From assembly GCF_013166595.1 (NCBI RefSeq), contig NZ_JABKKG010000004.1:310001-374000 (forward strand): 64,000 bases of DNA, written 5' to 3'. Below the pieces are notes generated by a model, which had not been told where the DNA came from, did no database searches, and worked only from the letters and a program-made list of their open reading frames with translations. Position 1 is the stretch's first letter, and the number at the start of each line of letters is the position of its first letter. The position numbers were made by a program, and so were the translations under genes. This stretch comes from Palleniella intestinalis (lineage in GTDB: Bacteria; Bacteroidota; Bacteroidia; Bacteroidales; Bacteroidaceae). Shown here piece after piece: positions 16,495-25,860 of the stretch.

Positions 16495-18337
16495 ATAGCT
16501 TCTTGTAGAAAGGGTGGCGCGTCATTGTCGGAGCGTCACCAAGTATGATAAGTTTCATCCTTGCCCTCGTTATCGCCACGTTCATTCTTCGCAGGTCACG
16601 GAGGAATCCTATCTGTCCTTCGTCGTTGGCGCGGACAAGGGAGATAAGCACAACATCACGCTCCTGACCTTGGAAACCGTCGACAGTGTTCACGCTGATA
16701 AGGTGGCGGTAGGGCTTGAAATATGGCTCTTTCCTAACAAGTTGGCGCAGATACTGCACCTGTGCACGGTAAGGTGAGATGATTCCGACATCGATTCTCT
16801 CGCTGAGGATGCGCTCTTTGCCAATCTTGTCGAAGTAGAGTTGCAGGGCGGCGAGGGTCAGTTTTGCCTCCGTCTTGTTGATTCTGCCGTAGCTTTCGCC
16901 CACAAACTCCTCATGGCAAGCCATGTCCGCCGTGTCAATCCATAGCATGGGGATGTCAAAATCAAGGACAGAGCGGTTCTTTACCTCAGGTGCCGACTCC
17001 ACTTTTCCTCCATAGAACCAGTCGGAAGAGAACTTCATAATCTCGTGGTTCATGCGGTACTGCACCTTCAGCAGTGTCACAACCTCCGGCTTCTGTTTGG
17101 CAATGCGCTCCATGAGTGTCACGCCAAGTCCGCCTTTCAGCGCCTCGTTGCTCTTCACTGTTGGCGGAAGCTGGCAGTGGTCGCCTGCAAAGACTATGCG
17201 CGAAGCCTTCTGTATAGGTATCCAGCATGCCGCTTCAAGAGCCTGTGCCGCTTCGTCGATGAACAGAGTGCCGAACTTCTGTCCCTCGAGGATACGGTTT
17301 GCAGAACCGACAAGTGTGCAGGCGATGACACGCGCATCGCCGAACAGCTGTTGGTTTATCCGCATTTCAATCTCCGTTGCGCGTGACCTCAGTCGGTCCA
17401 TCTTCTGGTGGAACGAGCGGTCGCCACGCTTTCGGTTGGCACGAAGCTCACGCATCGCCTTGCGCATCGCCCACAACTGCTCATAGTCGGGATGGCTCTC
17501 AAACTGCCGTTCGTAGGTGAAAGACAGCATCTTGTCGTTCACTCGTGTAGGGTTTCCTATCCTGAGCACCGGCACACCACGGTCAACAAGTTTCTCGGAA
17601 ATCCAGTCCACCGCCATATTGCTTTGTGCGCAGATGAGCACCTGGTTCTCTTTTCTCAGGCATTCGAACACAGCCTCCACGAGAGTCGTTGTCTTTCCCG
17701 TTCCCGGAGGGCCGTGGACGATGGCGACATCCTTTGCCAGCAGCACCTCATTGACAGCCTTCTCCTGAGTAGGGTTGAGCCATGGAAGGCGCACAGGCGT
17801 GTCAAAGCGGTAGCGTTGTGCAGGCATGTCGGTGTAGAAAAGGTCACGCAGATAAGTCAGGCGTGTGCCTTTTCCGCGTATCACACGGTCAAGGGCGGCA
17901 ATCATCGTGCGGTGGCTTGTCTCGTCAAAGCTCAGTTGCACGCCGAGATTCTCTTTTCCCTGCAGTTCTACAGCGTGGCTTTCGTTGTTCAAGGCTATCA
18001 CCATACGGTCGCCGTCGACGTAGGAGACGATGGCGGTGAAAGGCAGATAGGACGGTTTGCCGTCGGCAAGAGTGAAGAAGCAGACCGGCTTTCCGTATTC
18101 GAAATTATGCTCTGTCTCGTCCTCTTTCTGCCGATGCACTTCGATGCAGTACTGGTTCAGCGAATTGTAGTACGCCTTTCCCGTCTGCAAAGGGTGCCAC
18201 GCTTCTCCTCGCTTTATCTTCCTTCCGATGCCCTGCGCCTCAGTCTGTTGGCGGAACGCATCACGCTCCGCCTCATATTCCAGTTGGAGAAGCCGCTTCT
18301 GCTTCTCAAGTTCAAGTATGGGGTTGGTGTAACTCAC
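16472..18337 (-). CDS. Superfamily 1 DNA/RNA helicase, Upf1/IGHMBP2-like
   Basis: A helicase of about 621 aa of the SF1B Upf1-like group. Motif I is VHGPPGTGKTTTLVEAV, motif II is TLFIDEAAQALEAACW, motif III is VFAGDHCQLPPTVKS, motif IV is the QYRMNHEIM region, motif V is VDGFQGQERDVVLISLVRAN and motif VI is RRMNVAITRARMKLIILGD. An N-terminal beta-barrel-like region precedes motif I. The frame is open to an ATG at 18532, but a promoter box at 18466-18473 lies inside that extension, and the only start codon after it before the conserved part is GTG at 18337. The start is therefore GTG or uncertain. The RNA or DNA role is unknown. Confidence 0.85.
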   Translation of the reverse strand: MSYTNPILELEKQKRLLQLEYEAERDAFRQQTEAQGIGRKIKRGEAWHPLQTGKAYYNSLNQYCIEVHRQKEDETEHNFEYGKPVCFFTLADGKPSYLPFTAIVSYVDGDRMVIALNNESHAVELQGKENLGVQLSFDETSHRTMIAALDRVIRGKGTRLTYLRDLFYTDMPAQRYRFDTPVRLPWLNPTQEKAVNEVLLAKDVAIVHGPPGTGKTTTLVEAVFECLRKENQVLICAQSNMAVDWISEKLVDRGVPVLRIGNPTRVNDKMLSFTYERQFESHPDYEQLWAMRKAMRELRANRKRGDRSFHQKMDRLRSRATEIEMRINQQLFGDARVIACTLVGSANRILEGQKFGTLFIDEAAQALEAACWIPIQKASRIVFAGDHCQLPPTVKSNEALKGGLGVTLMERIAKQKPEVVTLLKVQYRMNHEIMKFSSDWFYGGKVESAPEVKNRSVLDFDIPMLWIDTADMACHEEFVGESYGRINKTEAKLTLAALQLYFDKIGKERILSERIDVGIISPYRAQVQYLRQLVRKEPYFKPYRHLISVNTVDGFQGQERDVVLISLVRANDEGQIGFLRDLRRMNVAITRARMKLIILGDAPTMTRHPFYKKLYEYIDNL

Positions 18338-18465
18338 TTGCTGTTGTCTTAGGGTTATGGTTGCCGTTACCTTAATATCAATGGCGGCATACTCTTTTGC
18401 AAAGCGAATGCAAACCGAACGCAATGGAGCTTGCTCTGAATTGCTGAGGTGCCGCTTCGCTTTTG

Positions 18466-18496
18466 CAAAGTTACAAAGAAAAATGAATAAAAGCAA
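18466..18496 (-). promoter_or_regulatory. Promoter of the helicase-ABC unit
   Basis: On the minus strand TTG (18496-18494), a 20-nt spacer and TAACTTTG (18473-18466) match the Bacteroidota consensus. It lies within the longest version of the helicase frame and so argues for the later GTG start. Confidence 0.65.
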
Positions 18497-18516
18497 GAAA
18501 TCCTTGTTTTTAAGTA

Positions 18517-18547
18517 TTGCTTGAGTCATCATTTATAGCTACCTTTG
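18517..18547 (+). promoter_or_regulatory. Promoter of the PepSY gene
   Basis: TTG (18517-18519), a 20-nt spacer and TACCTTTG (18540-18547) match the consensus, 40 bp before the ATG. It is divergent from the helicase promoter. Confidence 0.7.
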
Positions 18548-18587
18548 TAACGGATTTGACGAAAACACATAGACTTTTGAAACAAAA

Positions 18588-20021
18588 ATGAAGAGAAAAA
18601 GTTGGCGAAAGTGGCATAAATGGTTAGGCATAGTATTCTCATTCTTCCTGGTGATGTTCAGCGTTTCGGGGATAATCCTGAACCACCGCCATTGGTATGG
18701 GAACGTTAATGTGAGCAGAAACCTGTTGCCGGAGTCGTTCCATTATAATAATTGGAACAACGGGCTGCTGCGCGGGACATTAAAAGCAGGGGACTCTGTC
18801 CTCGTCTATGGCACAGGCGGTGTGTTCCTTACAGACGGCAGAGTGTCCTCTTTCAAAGAGTTCTCCGCAGGAATGCCGTCGGGTGCTGATGCGAGGACTG
18901 TCCGTTCTGTTGTCCGTACACCGTCAGGGGAGCTTTTTGCCTTGTCGCCTTTCAATGTCTATCGCCACACAGGAGCAGCGTGGAAAGAGTTTTCCGCGCC
19001 TTGGGACAAGGGAGACAAAGGGGCGGACATGACAATGAGGGGCGACACCCTCGTCATTCTCTCACGCAGCAAGGTGTACATAGCAACGCCACCGTACACT
19101 GTTTTCACCGCTCACGAACTCAAAGCGCCTGAAGGATATACAGGCAAGGTGTCACTTTTCCGCACAGTCCTTTTGCTCCACAGTGGCGAACTGTTCGGCG
19201 TTCCGGGAAAGGTTGTTGTGGATGTTCTTGGAATCCTTGTCATCTTTTTCTGTGTTTCAGGCATTGCCCTGTGGGCTTCCGGACATGGAAGAATGCCGAA
19301 ACTGTTCCGCATAAGCTACAAATGGCATGAGTTGTTTGGGCGGAAGACGATAGTCATAACCATGCTCCTCTGCCTTACGGGCTGGGCATTGCGTCCGCCA
19401 TTGCTTATAGCACTCGTGAAATGCACCATGCCTGCCATGCCGTATTCCGTCCTTGACACAAAGAATGCGTGGCAGGACAAGCTGCGCATGGTGCGCTATG
19501 ATGCGGACAAGGGCGACTGGCTGTTGTCCACATCCGAGGGCTTTTATTCGATGAAAGATTTTGCCTCAGTTCCTCTGCGTGAGCGGAAAGCGCCGCCGGT
19601 GAGTGTCATGGGGCTTAATGTCCTCGAAAGGGAACAGGGCGGATGGCTGGTAGGGTCGTTCACAGGCATGTACAAATGGGACAGGAAACATGGCACTGCC
19701 GTTGACGCAGTGACAGGGGAAAGAGCACCGGAGACAGCCGGTGCGCCATTCGGGAAGCTCGCTGTTGCAGGTTATTCAAAGGATTTCGCATGTGGAAAGT
19801 TCTTCACGACATGGTATGAAGGCACGGAAGCTATCCCGCAACCACAACGCTACGAGGGACTGCCGATGTCCGTTTGGCAGTTGGCGCTGGAGGTTCATAC
19901 AGGCAGGATTTACACGTTTATGTGCGGAATGGAAGTCCTGTTGTGGATTTTCGTGGCAGGAATAGTCGCAATGCTTGTGTTCTGGTCAGGGTGGAAAATA
20001 AGAAAACGCTCCTCAAGGTAG
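18588..20021 (+). CDS. PepSY-associated transmembrane protein
   Basis: A 477-aa inner-membrane protein of the PepSY_TM family. It begins KRKSWRKWHKWLGIVFSFFLVMFSVSGIILNH, the family's basic start and first helix with conserved His residues. Further helices are near residues 205-225 (VVVDVLGILVIFFCVSGIALW), 250-265 and 447-468. HELFGRKT before the third helix is another family motif. Relatives reduce or assist uptake of iron or act as periplasmic regulators. Periplasmic loops hold VGSFTGMYKWD-type repeats. No receptor or siderophore gene is adjacent, so the substrate is open. Confidence 0.85.
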   Translation: MKRKSWRKWHKWLGIVFSFFLVMFSVSGIILNHRHWYGNVNVSRNLLPESFHYNNWNNGLLRGTLKAGDSVLVYGTGGVFLTDGRVSSFKEFSAGMPSGADARTVRSVVRTPSGELFALSPFNVYRHTGAAWKEFSAPWDKGDKGADMTMRGDTLVILSRSKVYIATPPYTVFTAHELKAPEGYTGKVSLFRTVLLLHSGELFGVPGKVVVDVLGILVIFFCVSGIALWASGHGRMPKLFRISYKWHELFGRKTIVITMLLCLTGWALRPPLLIALVKCTMPAMPYSVLDTKNAWQDKLRMVRYDADKGDWLLSTSEGFYSMKDFASVPLRERKAPPVSVMGLNVLEREQGGWLVGSFTGMYKWDRKHGTAVDAVTGERAPETAGAPFGKLAVAGYSKDFACGKFFTTWYEGTEAIPQPQRYEGLPMSVWQLALEVHTGRIYTFMCGMEVLLWIFVAGIVAMLVFWSGWKIRKRSSR

Positions 20022-20044
20022 GAACGTTTTACAGGAAAATATCA

Positions 20045-20659
20045 TTATGAAAGGATAATGCTCAGTACGGCAGACCAATGGGCTGCTGCCCCGAGAAGCA
20101 CGAACACGTGCCAAATGGCATGGTAGTTCGGGCGGTTGTCGTGGGAGAAGAAATATGTTCCGGCAGTGTAGAATACACCTTCCGCCACGATGAGTGACAT
20201 TGCTGTCGTGGAGAGGTGGCGGCAAGCCTCCGGCGCAATGACGAGGACGCTCCAGCCCATAATGAGATAAATGGCGAGGGAAAGCCTTGGGAAACGGTTG
20301 ATAGCCACGATTTTGTATACCGTTCCGCCAAGAACCACAAGCCATTGGAATATGAAGAATCCCCATCCAATCCATCCTCCAACCACTCCGATGCAGATGG
20401 GAGTGTAGGAGCAGGCTATCATGACATAGATGCTTATATGGTCGCACTTGCGCATCATGTCCTTTGCCTTGCCTTTGGGCAGCAGGTGATAGACAGTGCT
20501 TGACAGGAACATGAGGAACATGCCCGTTATAAAAAAGATGACACCCATGGTCATCTGCCATCCTTTCTCCGTTGCGGGCCATACTGCCCAAATACATGTC
20601 AGTGCGAACACAGCACCGAGGAGGTGGGTGAACGTGTTTGCTTTTTCTTCTATTCTCAT
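20045..20659 (-). CDS. Hemolysin III family (PAQR-like) membrane protein
   Basis: A 204-aa protein with seven membrane helices. Family motifs are EEKANTFTHLLGA at the start, SSTVYHLLP at about 53-61, KCDHISIYVMIACSYTP in the middle and HAIWHVFVLLGAAAHW near the end; the conserved His and Asp residues are the putative metal site. It is convergent with the PepSY gene, with 23 bp between the stops. Despite the name, a haemolytic role is unlikely for such members; lipid or membrane homeostasis is suggested for the family. Confidence 0.92.
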   Translation of the reverse strand: MRIEEKANTFTHLLGAVFALTCIWAVWPATEKGWQMTMGVIFFITGMFLMFLSSTVYHLLPKGKAKDMMRKCDHISIYVMIACSYTPICIGVVGGWIGWGFFIFQWLVVLGGTVYKIVAINRFPRLSLAIYLIMGWSVLVIAPEACRHLSTTAMSLIVAEGVFYTAGTYFFSHDNRPNYHAIWHVFVLLGAAAHWSAVLSIILS

Positions 20660-20725
20660 GCTTGTTTAGGGTTTATGGCTGCTGATAAAAACAACAATAA
20701 TTGCCAAATTGCAGCTTGTCCTATG

Positions 20726-20733
20726 CAAAATTA
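20726..20733 (-). promoter_or_regulatory. Promoter -7 box of the HlyIII gene
   Basis: Minus-strand TAATTTTG followed by C matches TAnnTTTG, about 67 bp upstream of the ATG. Confidence 0.5.
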
Positions 20734-20815
20734 CAAACAATTTTCTGTAATAGCAAAAAAACAGCAAACTTTGTATGTCCCACGTATATAAATGCTGCTT
20801 TATGAGTTTGTTTTG

Positions 20816-23371
20816 CTAAAACAAGTCAAAGGATATTTGTGCGACAATTTCACGCGGACGGAGCGAGTAGACGGAACAAATGTTGGCGTTCGTTGTCAGT
20901 AACTGGCGCTCGTATGTCATGTTTCCCAATATATTGTTTGCATGAAGGCTGTATTCGATGCACTTTGCCTTATAAGAGATTCCGGAGTCGATGAAGAAGT
21001 TTGACGGCACATCCTTGTCGGACGAATGGTAGGCACTCCCTTTAATTGAAAGTTCGAGTCCTTTTGCCGGAAAGACGAATAGCGACAGCTTATGTGCAAA
21101 ATTTACCAGATTTTCAGTGGTAAAGTCGGTGTTGTCCTTGCATGACTGCTTGCTGGCGTTCATCTCCGAATCTATTTCAAAAGAGAATGCTTTTACAGGT
21201 TGCATGGCAAGGTGCAATTGCACAATGGAGCTTTTCAGCTGCCATTTGCTGAGCTGCTCGCCAAAGAGGAGGGCATAATCCGACCACATCTTGCTTGCGT
21301 TCAGAGAAATGGAGGTCTTAGCCCAAAAGAATGATTTCGAGAACCGTGCCCTGACGGAATATGTGTCTGCGTCATAGCGTTGGTCAGTCGGTGTGCGCAA
21401 ATAGACATTATCTGTTAGCTTGCTTGAGAAAAGCATCTCGTTTGTACGGTGTGACCATGATGTTGAGGCGGTGAAGAAGATTCCTTTTATCGGATTCTTG
21501 TAACTGGCGTTGATGTTTGCCGAGTGCATCCCACGATTCTCCGGTTTGCCACTGTATGATGCCTGTGTGCGGTAGGATGTGAATATTGGTGTGCGGTAGA
21601 TGCTCATCAAGGAGTTTTCCGATTCCTGATAGCTGTAGCCGGCAGAAGAGGACAAGGCAGAAGTAAAGTGATAGTTCAGTGAGGCGCGTGGCTGCAAAGT
21701 CAGCCGGCAGTTGTCATAATCTGCATAAGCACGGTGGGCAAGGTTCGCCTTCATGGCAATGACCATCTTGAGCGATTGTGTTTCAAGGTTCATTGAAGGG
21801 GCAATGTAGAAGTTCTGCTCATTGTAGCTTTCTGAAGCATCGGTGTCACCATAACGGACATCAAGCTGCTGCGCCTGCACATCTGCTCCTGTGCGGTAGT
21901 TCACAGTGAACCTGCCGATACGCTGACGGAAAGAAAGGCTGTTCATGCTTACAAGTGAGCGGATGTCCAGCTTCTCTGTCTCGCCAAGCACAGTAAGCAG
22001 CTGTCCCGGCAAATAGCTGAACGTGGTTTGTGAAGAGAAATTCATGCTGTTGCCGTTCCTTGTCGTGCGGATTATCTCGAAATCCTCAGTGATGAACGAT
22101 TTCCGTGGGCGCACCATCCGGCGTGTCTCTGTCCCGTTAAGGGATGTCATGCCATAGCTTCTGTCAAACCCCAAATTGCCGTGCAGGCGGTTGTTCAGGT
22201 ATATATTGTCATTGTTCACCTTATATGTCAAATCCGCCTTCACTTGGTTGCTGATCGCAGTGGTGGCACTCTCTTCAGAGACAATAGCGCCGCTTATGTC
22301 AGTATATGATGTTGACCGGTCAAAGTCCGAGTGCTTCCTGTCCCACAGATAGTCGGCTTGCACCCTCAGGTCATTGTCCTTGGATGTCTTGAACAGCTGG
22401 TTTGTGGCAACGACATGCGTCTCATTGAACCGTGAACGCTCACTGCCAATGTTTGGAGTTGTGACACTGATGTTGTCAAGAATCCCATTTTCCTCTTGGT
22501 TGTCACGCATCATGGTGGCAAGGTCACGGAGTTCGTATGTGATGTCCTTTCCTGTGTTGTTGCATTTGTACATGGAGAGGTTCTGCATCTTCTTGCTGAA
22601 CATCATTACCATAATTTTGCTGTCATAAAGAAGCTTTGCAGCATTTTGCACATGGCTTCCGCCACCAATGTCCATCACTCCCGACCAAACATTCTTTGCG
22701 TCTTCTTTCAGCACAATGTTCAATGCTGCCTGTTCGCTGAACTGCACACCGCGCAAGGACTTCACAGGCTGGTGGTTCTGGACAACCTGCACTGTCTTCA
22801 CCTTGTCAGCCTGCAAATTCTCACTGGCTTGGGCGTATTTGCTGCCCATAAGGTCCATACCCTCAATGTAAAACTTGTTTATGGCCCTGCCCTCATAAGA
22901 GATGCTGCCATTGCTGCTAACCTCCAATCCGGGGAGTTTCCTTATCACATCAGCAATGGAGCGGTCCTGTGTCTGCTTGAACATCGCCACACTGTAATCC
23001 AGAGTGTCGCCACGCTGCTTTATCCTGTCAGGACGCACACTGACCTCCTTCAGTGTGAACATCTGCTCCTTCAGAACAATGCTTTGACCTTGGCGGAACT
23101 TTGAAAGCGGAATGATTGTTTTCTCATATCCCAGCATCATGAATTCAATCTTCAGCCCGGACTGATCCTTCCCTTTCAGGCTGATAGAGAATCGCCCGCC
23201 ATCGCCACAGATCGTATATGCCACTGTCTTGCCACCATTATCCACGACAACAATGCTGGCACCGGCAAGAGACTTCTTTCCGGTGTCAGTGACTTTTCCG
23301 CTTATCTCTTGTGCAAAGCAGCCATGCAAGCACAAGAACATAAAGGACATTATGACAAAAACTCTGCACAT
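20816..23371 (-). CDS. TonB-dependent receptor-like outer membrane protein with CarboxypepD_reg-like domain
   Basis: An outer-membrane barrel protein of about 851 aa. A signal peptide (CRVFVIMSFMFLCLHGCFAQ) is followed by a carboxypeptidase-regulatory-like domain (EISGKVTDTGKKSLAGASIVV), then a plug-like region with ADVIRKLPGLEVSSNGSISYEG and NKFYIEGMDL, then a long beta-barrel ending in FDLF (terminal Phe). This is the large receptor type that partners GLPGLI proteins rather than SusD. A GTG at 23389 would overlap the GLPGLI stop by 4 bp; the ATG at 23371 gives a cleaner signal peptide. It is the last gene of the cluster and may export or import the small peptide or a ligand, which is inference. 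Confidence 0.85.
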   Translation of the reverse strand: MCRVFVIMSFMFLCLHGCFAQEISGKVTDTGKKSLAGASIVVVDNGGKTVAYTICGDGGRFSISLKGKDQSGLKIEFMMLGYEKTIIPLSKFRQGQSIVLKEQMFTLKEVSVRPDRIKQRGDTLDYSVAMFKQTQDRSIADVIRKLPGLEVSSNGSISYEGRAINKFYIEGMDLMGSKYAQASENLQADKVKTVQVVQNHQPVKSLRGVQFSEQAALNIVLKEDAKNVWSGVMDIGGGSHVQNAAKLLYDSKIMVMMFSKKMQNLSMYKCNNTGKDITYELRDLATMMRDNQEENGILDNISVTTPNIGSERSRFNETHVVATNQLFKTSKDNDLRVQADYLWDRKHSDFDRSTSYTDISGAIVSEESATTAISNQVKADLTYKVNNDNIYLNNRLHGNLGFDRSYGMTSLNGTETRRMVRPRKSFITEDFEIIRTTRNGNSMNFSSQTTFSYLPGQLLTVLGETEKLDIRSLVSMNSLSFRQRIGRFTVNYRTGADVQAQQLDVRYGDTDASESYNEQNFYIAPSMNLETQSLKMVIAMKANLAHRAYADYDNCRLTLQPRASLNYHFTSALSSSAGYSYQESENSLMSIYRTPIFTSYRTQASYSGKPENRGMHSANINASYKNPIKGIFFTASTSWSHRTNEMLFSSKLTDNVYLRTPTDQRYDADTYSVRARFSKSFFWAKTSISLNASKMWSDYALLFGEQLSKWQLKSSIVQLHLAMQPVKAFSFEIDSEMNASKQSCKDNTDFTTENLVNFAHKLSLFVFPAKGLELSIKGSAYHSSDKDVPSNFFIDSGISYKAKCIEYSLHANNILGNMTYERQLLTTNANICSVYSLRPREIVAQISFDLF

Positions 23372-23385
23372 ACACTCTGCCTTTA

Positions 23386-24204
23386 TCACTCTTCAAAACG
23401 CTTGTCCAAAAACATCGCCTTTCGCTCCGGATGTTTCAAAGGCTTTCCATTGGCATCATAGCCCTCACCTCGGAAACCTGTCAGCCTCTCGACATAAGCC
23501 TCCGGGTCTTTCCACGATAAGCGTTGCAGACTATAATATTCATCTTGAGTACACTCGGCATATTTTTTCTGCGGCACATCCAAACTGCGTAGCGTTCCGT
23601 TGCGCACTTCCATACATGAGAATGTGAAAAAGCCTTCTGAATCTTTCGCTTCAAGAATCAATCCCGGGAGTCCATGAAGATACCATGGGCCGTCAGAGAC
23701 AGGAATGTCCTTGGCAAACCAAACCTGCCATTTCCTTCCTAAATAATCTGCTGTCGCAAATCTGCAAGCATATTCGCAGATGACACTATCCCTGTCCTCT
23801 ATCGTCCACACTGGTTGCTCCAAAGGTGCCGTAAAACGGAAATGGGTAAGACTCACATCTGTATATGTCAGTTTGTTCCGTTCCGGACAATTTTTCCAAA
23901 CGCGATAATGATGCCTTGCACGTGGGTACATTAACTTTGCATACGCATTATCCATATCACCATAGTTTCCTCCTGCACGACTCACACTGTCCACGATTTC
24001 TGCACGGCTCACACTCCAAAGGCTGTAGAAATGGCTCTTTATGCCGTCCACTTCCAAAACCATCTCGTCCTGCGATGCACGCTCTTGACCATAAAAGGAA
24101 TGGAAAGTAACAGCATAATGGACTCTTATGCCGGACTTCGTTGTCTGTGCATTGCACGATAGATACATGCAACTAAGGAACAGTAAAATAAATAACTTTT
24201 TCAT
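23386..24204 (-). CDS. GLPGLI family protein (copy 1)
   Basis: A 272-aa exported protein of the Bacteroidota GLPGLI family, named for the motif present here as YLHGLPGLILEAKDSEGFF at about 162-180. The signal peptide is MKKLFILLFLSCMYLSCNAQ. Other conserved parts are ARHHYRVWKNCPERN and RKWQVWFAKDIPVSDGPW. It overlaps or abuts the receptor gene downstream and is 66 bp from its paralog upstream. The C-termini of both copies read PERKAMFLDKRFE. The family's function is unknown; pairing with a receptor is common and suggests a surface or periplasmic accessory role. Confidence 0.9.
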   Translation of the reverse strand: MKKLFILLFLSCMYLSCNAQTTKSGIRVHYAVTFHSFYGQERASQDEMVLEVDGIKSHFYSLWSVSRAEIVDSVSRAGGNYGDMDNAYAKLMYPRARHHYRVWKNCPERNKLTYTDVSLTHFRFTAPLEQPVWTIEDRDSVICEYACRFATADYLGRKWQVWFAKDIPVSDGPWYLHGLPGLILEAKDSEGFFTFSCMEVRNGTLRSLDVPQKKYAECTQDEYYSLQRLSWKDPEAYVERLTGFRGEGYDANGKPLKHPERKAMFLDKRFEE

Positions 24205-24270
24205 AATTATTTTGTTGTATAGACAGGATTCATGGTTATTGGCGTTTGTTTAGGCACTTGTATTTCATTA

Positions 24271-25089
24271 TTATTTTTCAAAACGCTTGTCCAAAAACAT
24301 CGCCTTCCTCTCAGGATAAACCAAAGGCTTTCCGTTGGCATCGAATCCCTCACCTCTGAAACCTACGACTCTTTCACTGAATGCATACGGGTCTTTAAAC
24401 CTTTCACGAATCAAGTTATAATATTCATCCTGCGTACAGTCCGTGTATTTTTTTTGTGGCACATCCAAGTTGCGCAACGTCCCTTTACGCACCTCCATAC
24501 ATGAGAACGTATATTTTCCCTCTGAATCTTTTGCCTCAAGAATTAACCCCGGTAGACCGTAGAGATTCCATGGACCGTCAGAAACAGGAATGTCCTTGGC
24601 ATACCAAACCTGCCATTTCCTTCCGCAATATTCTGTCGTTGCCAATCGGCAGTCATATTTGCAGACAGTGCTGTCCCTATCTTCTATCGTCCATGCAGGC
24701 TGTTTCATAGATGCCGTAAAACGGAAATCAAGGAGAGCTTGATCAACAAATGTTAGCATATTTTTCTCAGGGCAGTTCTTCCAAACCTGATAATGATGCT
24801 TCGCACGCGGATACATTGACTTATCCAAAGCATTTACCATGTCTGCACGGTTTCCGCCTATGCGAGATATACTATCTCTGATTTCTGCGCGTCGTACACT
24901 CCACAGGCTATAGAAGTGGCTTCGCGTTCCTTCTATGTCCAAGACCATCTCATCCTGATGCGCCTGTTCCTGCTCATAAAAGTCATGGAAAGTCACAGCA
25001 TAGTGTACTCTCATGCGTATACCTGCATTCTGTGCATTGCCAGCTGTATATACACAAATGAATAATAAAAGAACAAATATCTTTCTCAT
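24271..25089 (-). CDS. GLPGLI family protein (copy 2)
   Basis: A 272-aa paralog of the next gene, the same length and clearly a tandem duplicate. The GLPGLI motif is at YGLPGLILEAKDSEGKY, the signal peptide is MRKIFVLLLFICVYTAGNAQ, and the cores RKWQVWYAKDIPVSDGPW and DVPQKKYTDCTQDEYYN are shared. The sequences differ mainly in the middle (SITRIGG-type loops and KNCPEKNMLTF) and in charged surface residues, as expected if each copy handles a different partner. It is 52 bp downstream of the small secreted peptide gene. Its function is unknown. Confidence 0.9.
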   Translation of the reverse strand: MRKIFVLLLFICVYTAGNAQNAGIRMRVHYAVTFHDFYEQEQAHQDEMVLDIEGTRSHFYSLWSVRRAEIRDSISRIGGNRADMVNALDKSMYPRAKHHYQVWKNCPEKNMLTFVDQALLDFRFTASMKQPAWTIEDRDSTVCKYDCRLATTEYCGRKWQVWYAKDIPVSDGPWNLYGLPGLILEAKDSEGKYTFSCMEVRKGTLRNLDVPQKKYTDCTQDEYYNLIRERFKDPYAFSERVVGFRGEGFDANGKPLVYPERKAMFLDKRFEK

Positions 25090-25141
25090 AATTTTTAGCT
25101 ATATAGTTATTGGCGAGGCTCATAGCAGCCTCGCCAACTTT

Positions 25142-25330
25142 CTATCTACAATCGTCAGCTGTCCACAAATCCATAAATCTGTCAATATCAGCTGGAGTAG
25201 AGCCACTTGGAATTCTATGCTGAGTTCCACACTCGGTGATGATGCATACTGCATCTGTACGTTCAGCAACTTTCGCATTTGCACTCATTGCTCCAATACA
25301 AAGGACTGCTGTAATAAATATTTTTTTCAT
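25142..25330 (-). CDS. Small secreted Cys-containing peptide, 62 aa
   Basis: A short open frame between the DUF3244 and GLPGLI genes, co-directional with them. The start MKKIFITAVLCIGAMSANA is a good signal peptide with an A-N-A cleavage site. The mature part would be about 43 residues with two close Cys (VCIITECG) and a third near the end (DDCR). I know no family for it. The signal peptide and operon position support it as a real gene. It could be an exported signal or ribosomal peptide, or a ligand of the neighbouring receptor; that is a guess. Confidence 0.65.
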   Translation of the reverse strand: MKKIFITAVLCIGAMSANAKVAERTDAVCIITECGTQHRIPSGSTPADIDRFMDLWTADDCR

Positions 25331-25433
25331 TGTGGTTTAGGATTAAGTTAAACAATAAAATTAATTAGTATATGAAAAACGATTGATGCCGGCTTCTTTC
25401 GTTATTTCTTTTTAGATAGTCAAATATGGTTCT

Positions 25434-25793
25434 TTACTTGTTTATCTCTCCATAGAAAGAGATGTCGCCAAGCTGTATGTATATGTAGTATAGTCCTTCC
25501 TGTAAAGAAGAGATGTCCGATGAGGAGGTCGCATGACCGCTTATGTACAATGACTCCATGCTTACGGTTTCACCATACTCGTTACATACATAAATGATGC
25601 TTTCGCCTGCGTAATTATTGATACTTACAGACACATGGCTTTCATTGTATGATGCCAGTACGTATGGTTGTACGCTTCGTGTACCTCCGTGTGCATGAAC
25701 TTCATTTCGTCTGATATCCACTTTTTTCTCTTCTGCCAACATTGTGATAGCAAACAATCCTAACAGCAATGTTGTGATGATTCTTGTTTTCAT
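25434..25793 (-). CDS. DUF3244 family secreted protein
   Basis: A 119-aa exported protein. The signal peptide MKTRIITTLLLGLFAITMLA precedes a beta-rich body with HVSVSINNYAGESIIYVCNEYG and the ending LQEGLYYIYIQLGDISFYGEI, the pattern of the DUF3244 immunoglobulin-like family in Bacteroidales. It is the first gene after the regulator's stop and the head of the peptide-GLPGLI-receptor set. Three copies of AGGTCTAAAT lie in the gap just upstream (25861-25970). Its function is unknown. Confidence 0.75.
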   Translation of the reverse strand: MKTRIITTLLLGLFAITMLAEEKKVDIRRNEVHAHGGTRSVQPYVLASYNESHVSVSINNYAGESIIYVCNEYGETVSMESLYISGHATSSSDISSLQEGLYYIYIQLGDISFYGEINK

Positions 25794-25860
25794 AGTTGTA
25801 CTTAGGTTTTGGTTTCGGGTGTAAAATTACTGCTATTATCCGTTGAAAACAAGAAAATGA

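Noticed and set aside
17408..18352. 314-aa plus-strand ORF opposite the helicase
   Set aside because: The minus-strand frame shows all helicase motifs. The plus frame is a low-quality shadow.
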